DNA from: Microbispora bryophytorum
GTDB taxonomy: Bacteria; Actinomycetota; Actinomycetes; Streptosporangiales; Streptosporangiaceae
Reading direction: 5' to 3'
NCBI RefSeq assembly: GCF_006874465.1
Contig: NZ_VIRL01000002.1
Location: 452,092-516,091, forward strand
Length of the DNA stretch: 64,000 nucleotides
The notes below the pieces were generated by a model. That model was not told the origin of the DNA and did no database searches. It saw only the letters and a program-made list of their open reading frames with translations. Below, piece by piece: positions 57,896 through 64,000 of this stretch (its first letter is position 1; every line of letters begins with the position of its first letter). A program made the position numbers and the translations under genes.

Positions 57896-60331
57896 TCAGC
57901 GGCGGGAGCCGGTCAGGGTCCGCTCCCTCGCGGACTCCCCGGCCTCGGCCCGCGCGCCGCCGGGGCGTCGCGGCGTAGCGGCCGCCCGCGTCGCGCCCGG
58001 CCGCCGCAGGCGCAGTCCCTCCAGCCGGTCGAACACGTCGAGCGCGCCCTCGCCGGCCGCGCGCACCCGCAGCAGGACGGACATCGGGGCGAGCACGGCC
58101 CCCAGGCGCCGCCACCGTGAGGCCCGCGACGCCAGATCGCGCCTGATCCGGCTTAGGTCCGCGGCGACGGGCCCAGACGCCGAAGGCGTGGGAGCGTACC
58201 TGAGCCGCTCCTCGGACGTGACGACGCGGGTGAGCGACTCGGCGGCCTGTGGTCCGAGCGCGTAGCGCTCGCCGATCCGGCGGCCGAGCGCACGCGGCGT
58301 CTCGCTCGGCTCCCCGGCCATTCCCAGGTCCGTGAGCATGTCACGCAGTTCGGCCCAGGCCGCGTGACCTCCGGCCGCCGTCCGCGTCATCCGGCGAAGG
58401 CGCCGGCGGCGCACCACGAGCCGCGCGGCGGCCGGCAGCAACAGCAGCGCGAGCGCGGCGGCGACGCCGATACCGATCTTGACGGCCGTGGGCGTGCCGG
58501 AGTCGGCCGCGATGGCCGTGCCGTCGAGGTCGCGGTCGAGCTGGCGCGGGTTCGGCCGGGCCGGCCCGGCGCTCTGGCCGCTGTCGTCCTTCTCGTCCGC
58601 CGACGGACCGTCGGACGGGCCCGTCGTGGGACCGTCGGTCGGCGTGACCGGCAGCGAGTACAGCGGCACCCGGGCCGTGCCCTGCCCGCCGGCCCCGGCG
58701 GGGGTTGGCTCGAACCGCAGCCAGCCGATCCCGTCGAAGAACAGCTCCGGCCACGCGTGGGCGTCGTGGGTGCGCACCGTCCACACGTTGTCGATCTTGG
58801 TGCCGCCCGTGTAACCGATCGACACCCGCGCCGGGATGTTGAGCAGACGCGCCATCACGGCCATCGCCCCGGCGAACTGCTCGCAGTAGCCGGTGCGGTC
58901 GCGCAGCAGGAAGCGGGACAGCGCCTGCGCGCCCGAACCGGACGCGCGCACGTCGTAGGTGAACCGGTCGCCCCGGGTGAACCACTCCTGCAGCTCGACC
59001 GCGGCCTCGTACGGCGTGGCGGCGTCGGCGGTGACCCGGCGCGCGAGGTCGGCCACCCGGGGGTCGAGCCCGTCGGGCAGCTGCAGATAGCGGTCGCTTT
59101 CCGGGAGGGTCACCGCCGTGCGCAACTCGGTCATGGTGGGCTCGGGCTCTTCGGTCACCACCCGATAATCCAGCCCGGACGCCTCGTCCTCGGTGGAGAA
59201 GACCATGAGCGAGGACCGGTCCGCGCGCCAGTCGCCGTCCGCCTCGACCTGCCGGGCCGGGTACGGCAGCGGCAGGAAGTTGAGCTTGTCGAGGTCGTCG
59301 CTCATCGTGACCCGCATCTCGGCGCGCTTCACCGTTATCCCGGGACGGAGCCCGGGGACGGGCGGCAGCGGCCCCTCCGACACGCGGTCCTCCGAGAGCC
59401 CCCGCAGCGGGGACAGCGTCCACTTCGCCCCGTCGAAGATGTCGAGAGAGTAGATCCGCAGATAGCGCGGCACGTCGTCGCTGCTGGTGTAGGTGAGCAC
59501 GGTCGCGTTGCGCTGCTGCCTGAGCTGGCCGCCGAGCTTGGCGATGGCGTCGGGGATGCCGATGTTGCCGCCGCCTCCTCCGAGGCCGTTGCCGACGCCG
59601 AAGCCGAACAGCGGATCGGGGGAGAGCGCCGGCAGCACCGCGGGCACCAGGACCGCCAGGGCGATCGCCGTCACGCCGATGCGCTTGCCGGACAGGGCGA
59701 GCCGCTCGGTGTCGGGGGCGGCGCCGCGCGCGGAGCCGGAGGAACGGCGCACCACGACGGCCCGGCCCCAGCCGCTCAGGCGCTCCCGCCCGTCGGTCAC
59801 GAGCAGGCCGATGTAGCCGAAGGCCGCGACGACGAACGCGATCCACCCGATCGGCTCCGTGAGCACCGCCGCGGGCACGGTGAACAGGGCGAGCAGCGGC
59901 AGCCCGGCCAGCGCCGCCCGGCGCAGCCGCACCGCGAAGACGTCCACGAACAGGGCGATCAGCGCCACGCCCGCCGTGGTGAGCAGCGTGATGCCGGGAT
60001 CGTCCGGCACGGGGGCGGCATAGCGCTGGATGTCGTCGAACCCGGAGCCGATCAGCTCGGCCAGCAGGGCGAGGGAGTCCTTGGTGGGGACGATCCGCAG
60101 CCACGCCTCGTCGGGAGTGAAGATGAGCGTCAGGTAGAGCAGGACCGCGACCGGCGTCACGGTGGGCGCCACCCACGGACGGGCGCCCAGGTGGGAGGCG
60201 AGCGCCCCGGCCGCGGTGGTGACGAGGATCGCCCCCAAGCAGGACCAGAACCAGGTGCCGCCCTCGAAGAGGGGGTAGAGCGTGACCGTGACGGCCGCCG
60301 TGGCCAACCCCGCCGCAACCGGCAGTTTCAT
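57896..60331 (-). CDS. Transglutaminase-like membrane protein, TgpA/DUF3488 type
   Basis: The 811-residue protein has six or seven N-terminal helices (DUF3488), a large external transglutaminase-like domain and one more helix near residue 640, followed by a cytoplasmic DUF4129-like tail. The Cys-His-Asp triad is visible in GYCEQFAGAMA (near 480), HDAHAWPELF and FDGIGWLRFEP. Start ATG at 60331 with GGAGG eight bases upstream; a GTG six codons earlier is less likely. It forms a module with DUF58 and MoxR genes. Confidence 0.92.
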   Translation of the reverse strand: MKLPVAAGLATAAVTVTLYPLFEGGTWFWSCLGAILVTTAAGALASHLGARPWVAPTVTPVAVLLYLTLIFTPDEAWLRIVPTKDSLALLAELIGSGFDDIQRYAAPVPDDPGITLLTTAGVALIALFVDVFAVRLRRAALAGLPLLALFTVPAAVLTEPIGWIAFVVAAFGYIGLLVTDGRERLSGWGRAVVVRRSSGSARGAAPDTERLALSGKRIGVTAIALAVLVPAVLPALSPDPLFGFGVGNGLGGGGGNIGIPDAIAKLGGQLRQQRNATVLTYTSSDDVPRYLRIYSLDIFDGAKWTLSPLRGLSEDRVSEGPLPPVPGLRPGITVKRAEMRVTMSDDLDKLNFLPLPYPARQVEADGDWRADRSSLMVFSTEDEASGLDYRVVTEEPEPTMTELRTAVTLPESDRYLQLPDGLDPRVADLARRVTADAATPYEAAVELQEWFTRGDRFTYDVRASGSGAQALSRFLLRDRTGYCEQFAGAMAVMARLLNIPARVSIGYTGGTKIDNVWTVRTHDAHAWPELFFDGIGWLRFEPTPAGAGGQGTARVPLYSLPVTPTDGPTTGPSDGPSADEKDDSGQSAGPARPNPRQLDRDLDGTAIAADSGTPTAVKIGIGVAAALALLLLPAAARLVVRRRRLRRMTRTAAGGHAAWAELRDMLTDLGMAGEPSETPRALGRRIGERYALGPQAAESLTRVVTSEERLRYAPTPSASGPVAADLSRIRRDLASRASRWRRLGAVLAPMSVLLRVRAAGEGALDVFDRLEGLRLRRPGATRAAATPRRPGGARAEAGESARERTLTGSRR

Positions 60332-60364
60332 TGCTTCATCCTCCGTCACGCCGGAGCGGCCGGC

Positions 60365-61621
60365 TCAGGCCGCGCTCCTCTTGTTTCCGGCCTCCGGCCA
60401 CACGCCGGCGAGCGAGGCGCCGGCGGGCAGGCCGAGCACCCGCCACCCGGCGCCGGTCAGGACCGAGCGCGCGGCCCGCGCGCCGTCGTCCGCGACGGCG
60501 TCCCAGGAGGCCCCGTTCCCGGAAGCCCGGTCCCAGGACGCGAGGTCGAGCAGGACCGCGACCGCGGTCACGCCCGGACGCCTGAGCTGGGCGAGCGCCT
60601 GGGCCTCCTCCAGGTCGAGCGCCCCGAGGACCGCGATGATCAGCCCGTCCCCGCCGCCCTGGCGCAGCGCGGCGACGCCGTGCTCCAGCGAGCGCGCCGT
60701 GCTCTGCCGGATGACGGCGAGCGTGTCGAGCAGCGACCACGACTGACCGCTGTCCACCACGTGCCGCGCGCCCTGGTCGGTGACCAGGCGCAGGGCGAGC
60801 CCCTCCGCGGACAGGTGCACGCCGATGGACGCGGCGGCCGAGACCGCGACCTCGAACGACGAGCGCGGCCCCTCACCCCGGTGGGCGTGCCTGCGGGTGT
60901 CGAGCAGCAGCGCGCCCCGGCTCTGCAACTCCTGTTCCTCGCGCCGCACCATCAGCTCGCCGCGCCGCGCGGTCGAGCGCCAGTGGACCCGGCGCAGGTC
61001 GTCGCCCTGGCGATACTCGCGGGGCGCCACGTCGTCGTCGCCCGCCGCCGCGACCGACCGCGTACGACTGTCGCCGCCGCCGCTGTGCTCGCCCGACAGG
61101 CGCACCGGCGGCAGCGGCACCACCTCGGGGGTGACCACCAGAGTGTCGGTGACGGTGAACGAGCGGGTGAGCTCGACCAGCCCGAACGGGTCGGCGATCC
61201 GCACCGAGAGCGGCCCGACCGGGAAGCGTCCCCGCAGGTCCGAGCTCACCTTGTAGTCGATCTCCCGGACGCCGCGCGACTCCATCCGGTCGAGGACGAA
61301 CCTCGGCCGCGTGCCCAGCGCGTACTGCAGGGTGTCCTCCACCAGCAGCAGCCCGGTGGGCAGCCGGGTGACGTTCTCCAGCCGCAGGGTGACCGTGCTC
61401 TCCTCGCCGGCCTGCACCCGGGCCGGGCCGAGCCGCCGGGTGGAGGCCAGACGGTATCGCGTGCGCGTCACGACCATCGACGCGATCAACGGCATCGCGA
61501 TGATCAGCACGGCCACGCGCAGCAGGTCGTGCTCCCCGAGGACGAGGGCGCACAGCAGGGCCGCCACGCCGGAGGCGAGGAACGAGCGTCCTCGCGGGGT
61601 CAGAGCCTTCAGCCCGGTCAT
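60365..61621 (-). CDS. DUF58 protein
   Basis: The 418-residue protein has two N-terminal membrane helices, a beta-rich region, and the DUF58 signature YRQGDDLRRVHWRSTARRGELMVRREE, with a VWA-like C-terminal half. DUF58 proteins are partners of MoxR ATPases, probably in assembling or modifying envelope proteins. It lies 33 bp upstream of the transglutaminase gene and 63 bp after moxR. Confidence 0.92.
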   Translation of the reverse strand: MTGLKALTPRGRSFLASGVAALLCALVLGEHDLLRVAVLIIAMPLIASMVVTRTRYRLASTRRLGPARVQAGEESTVTLRLENVTRLPTGLLLVEDTLQYALGTRPRFVLDRMESRGVREIDYKVSSDLRGRFPVGPLSVRIADPFGLVELTRSFTVTDTLVVTPEVVPLPPVRLSGEHSGGGDSRTRSVAAAGDDDVAPREYRQGDDLRRVHWRSTARRGELMVRREEQELQSRGALLLDTRRHAHRGEGPRSSFEVAVSAAASIGVHLSAEGLALRLVTDQGARHVVDSGQSWSLLDTLAVIRQSTARSLEHGVAALRQGGGDGLIIAVLGALDLEEAQALAQLRRPGVTAVAVLLDLASWDRASGNGASWDAVADDGARAARSVLTGAGWRVLGLPAGASLAGVWPEAGNKRSAA

Positions 61622-61684
61622 GGGCCCTCCGTCACTTGCTCACTGTCACATCGCCGGGCGTGCGCCCGGATCCACTCGCGTCCG

Positions 61685-62665
<981 letters not shown>

Positions 62666-63062
62666 CAGGCCTCCATGAGGGTGCGTCCCCGAGAATGGGG
62701 TGCTAAACGTTCCTTTTCCATTCTGCGTACTGACCTTATGTCCCCTCTGGTTCTAGGGCGACTTTGTCCGGAAATCCGGGTGAACTGCCCACAGTGTTGT
62801 GGTGTCTCTTCACAGTCGCGTGGCGCGTTCGTCCGAATCCCGTGACACATGAAGCCGCGGCGCCCCCGGCGCACTCCACTTCCCCCCACCGCTTTCCTCC
62901 ACCTGGCTCCGCCCGCCGCCGGGAACCCCGTACGCGCCGGGGTTTCCGGCGAGCCGACACGCCCGTGCGCGGGCCGGGGGGCCCGTGGCGCCCCACTCCG
63001 GCCCACCCCATTTCACCTGCGAAAACGCCGCCGATTTTGAATGCGGACACACTCAGAATCAG
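62666..63062. other. Divergent moxR/mraZ intergenic region, no gene
   Basis: No frame here gives a plausible product. A minus-strand TAAGGT near 62733-62738 may be the moxR -10. A GC-rich, C-rich central part (62860-63010) is followed by an AT-richer stretch leading into the mraZ promoter. Confidence 0.55.
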
Positions 63063-63104
63063 TTGACGGTGGGGAGAAGTGGAGTATGGTGGTGCGCAGT
63101 GGAG
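63063..63104 (+). promoter_or_regulatory. mraZ promoter with four MraZ boxes
   Basis: TTGACG (63063-63068) and TATGGT (63085-63090) are 16 bases apart, predicting a start near 63097. Four TGGNG boxes stand at 63070, 63080, 63090 and 63100 with exact 10-bp spacing (TGGGG, TGGAG, TGGTG, TGGAG). Such repeats are the known binding site of MraZ, which represses its own division-cell-wall cluster. Here they cover the spacer, the -10 and the start site. Confidence 0.75.
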
Positions 63105-63154
63105 GGCAGGGGCTATAGCGCTGAGCGCTCCGCAAGGCACAGGAGGTGGGTCCG

Positions 63155-63586
63155 GTGTTCCTCGGCACCCACCACCCGCGCCTCGACGACAAAGGACGGC
63201 TGTTCCTGCCGGCGAAGTATCGCGAGGAGCTGGCGGAGGGTCTGGTGATCACCAAAGGCCAGGAGCGCTGCCTCTACGTCTTCCCCGTAGAGGAGTTCCA
63301 GCGCATCACCGAGGCCCTGCGTACCGCTCCCGTGACGGCGAAGGCGGTCCGCGACTACAGCCGTGTCTTCTTCGCCAGCGCGTCCGACGAGGTGCCGGAC
63401 AAGCAGGGGCGCATCACGATTCCCCAGACGCTGCGGCGGTACGCCGGGCTGGAACGTGACTGCGTCGTGATCGGCGCCAACACGCGGCTGGAGATCTGGG
63501 ACGCCCAGGCATGGGACACCTACCTGGAGGCCCAGGAGCAGGCATTCTCCGATCTGTCGGAGGAGGTGCTGCCCGGGATTCTGTAG
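63155..63586 (+). CDS. mraZ: Transcriptional regulator MraZ
   Basis: The 143-residue protein has two AbrB-like repeats, each with the DxxxR core: [14 protein letters not shown] and [15 protein letters not shown]. The GTG at 63155 gives the usual N-terminus (FLGTHHPRL) and has AGGAGG eight bases upstream; an earlier GTG at 63146 overlaps that Shine-Dalgarno. It heads the division/cell-wall gene cluster and probably binds the four boxes in its promoter. Confidence 0.96.
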   Translation: MFLGTHHPRLDDKGRLFLPAKYREELAEGLVITKGQERCLYVFPVEEFQRITEALRTAPVTAKAVRDYSRVFFASASDEVPDKQGRITIPQTLRRYAGLERDCVVIGANTRLEIWDAQAWDTYLEAQEQAFSDLSEEVLPGIL

Positions 63587-63825
63587 AACGGTCCTTTTCT
63601 GATCAATTGACCCGTCGGTGACGTTCGGCGAGGTCTCCACCCGCTCCCGTGTGACAGCTGATGCACCTTCCCCGGTGTCAGACGCCACGGCCGGTGACGC
63701 GGATGGGGACCTGGCCGGACGGGTCGGTTCCCCGGGAACCGGCATGGGTGGGGGTCCGTTGGGTAGTCACCGGCGGCACAGCCGCGAATCCGCGAGTAAT
63801 GCGGCATAAATGGGGGTTGGAAGCG

Positions 63826-64000
63826 TTGTCGTACGAGCCCGGTCAGCCGGGTGGTCACGTTCCGGTCATGCTCGATCGCGTGCTGGAGTTGCTCGCTCCG
63901 GCGTTGTCCGGACCGGAGCCGGTGGCCGTGGACGCCAACCTCGGTCTCGGCGGGCACGCCGAGGCGCTTCTGGCGGCCCACCCCTCTCTCCATCTCATCG
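63826..64000 (+). CDS. rsmH: 16S rRNA (cytosine-N4) methyltransferase, 5' part only
   Basis: The 58 visible codons encode the N-terminus of RsmH/Mra[18 protein letters not shown] and the SAM motif [14 protein letters not shown]. The start is taken as a TTG at 63826, with GGAAG and GGGGG upstream; no ATG or GTG in this frame fits. The gene runs off the window. The 239-bp gap after mraZ holds a GGTTCCC/GGGAACC palindrome (63725-63739) but no convincing gene. Confidence 0.93.
   Translation, partial: MSYEPGQPGGHVPVMLDRVLELLAPALSGPEPVAVDANLGLGGHAEALLAAHPSLHLI

Noticed and set aside
63618..63809. A 63-codon frame between mraZ and rsmH
   Set aside because: Composition is low-complexity, no Shine-Dalgarno or homologue is apparent, and the mraZ-rsmH gap is commonly non-coding.

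Overview
This 64 kb window is high-GC actinomycete chromosome. It carries bldD, an actinobacterial-type IHF, F420/LLM-type oxidoreductases, a mycothiol-type maleylpyruvate isomerase relic, frequent GTG/TTG starts and leaderless genes. The gene order (pyr operon, mihF-gmk-rpoZ-coaBC, metK, priA, def-fmt-rsmB, rpe, rib operon, efp-nusB, dinB, mraZ) and the PyrK-dependent PyrD suggest a member of the Streptosporangiaceae (Nonomuraea/Streptosporangium group). That placement is inference. Nearly all of the window is core chromosome. No rRNA, tRNA, CRISPR array, prophage or intact insertion sequence was seen.

Layout. (1) 0-2 kb: arginine deiminase and the developmental regulator BldD on the minus strand. 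(2) 2.4-12.5 kb: a complete UMP-biosynthesis operon pyrR-pyrB-pyrC-carA-carB-pyrK-pyrD-pyrF, mostly joined by 4-8 bp overlaps and preceded by a PyrR-type RNA hairpin. (3) 12.6-27 kb: housekeeping genes mihF, gmk, rpoZ, coaBC, metK, priA, two tandem paralogues of unknown function, def, fmt, rsmB and rpe. (4) 27-33.3 kb: a minus-strand peptide ABC transporter. (5) 33.6-38.9 kb: an FMN-riboswitch-controlled riboflavin operon ribD-ribE-ribM-ribBA-ribH plus a PH-like membrane protein. (6) 39-43 kb: an aliphatic sulfonate uptake and desulfonation operon, ssuC-ssuB-ssuA-ssuD. (7) 43-46.8 kb: an accessory island with a lipoprotein, a tiny secreted six-cysteine cationic peptide, decayed aromatic-catabolism genes and a DUF4031/HD pair. 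(8) 46.8-51 kb: an ArsR-like regulator followed by four molybdenum-hydroxylase (CO-dehydrogenase type) maturation genes without their enzyme. (9) 51-57.8 kb: methyltransferases, an LLM oxidoreductase, aminopeptidase, efp, nusB, dinB and a DUF3040 protein. (10) 57.9-64 kb: a minus-strand moxR-DUF58-transglutaminase module divergent from mraZ and rsmH, the start of the division and cell-wall cluster.

Regulation visible in the sequence includes the PyrR leader hairpin, the FMN riboswitch, four MraZ boxes at exact 10-bp spacing over the mraZ promoter, palindromes upstream of the peptide transporter, and a set of TANNNT boxes placed exactly six bases before start codons (leaderless transcripts). 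Several genes are flanked or interrupted by 11-21 bp tandem repeats.

Most worth a second look: a knottin-like secreted mini-protein (44317-44562); a cluster of six 21-bp elements arranged as nested inverted repeats between rpe and the peptide transporter (26964-27261); a 16-codon mini-gene overlapping ribBA and ribH by 4 bp at both ends; a PriA whose zinc-binding CxxC pair is split by a 63-residue repetitive insert; and an uncharacterised tandem paralogue pair (19948-22880).
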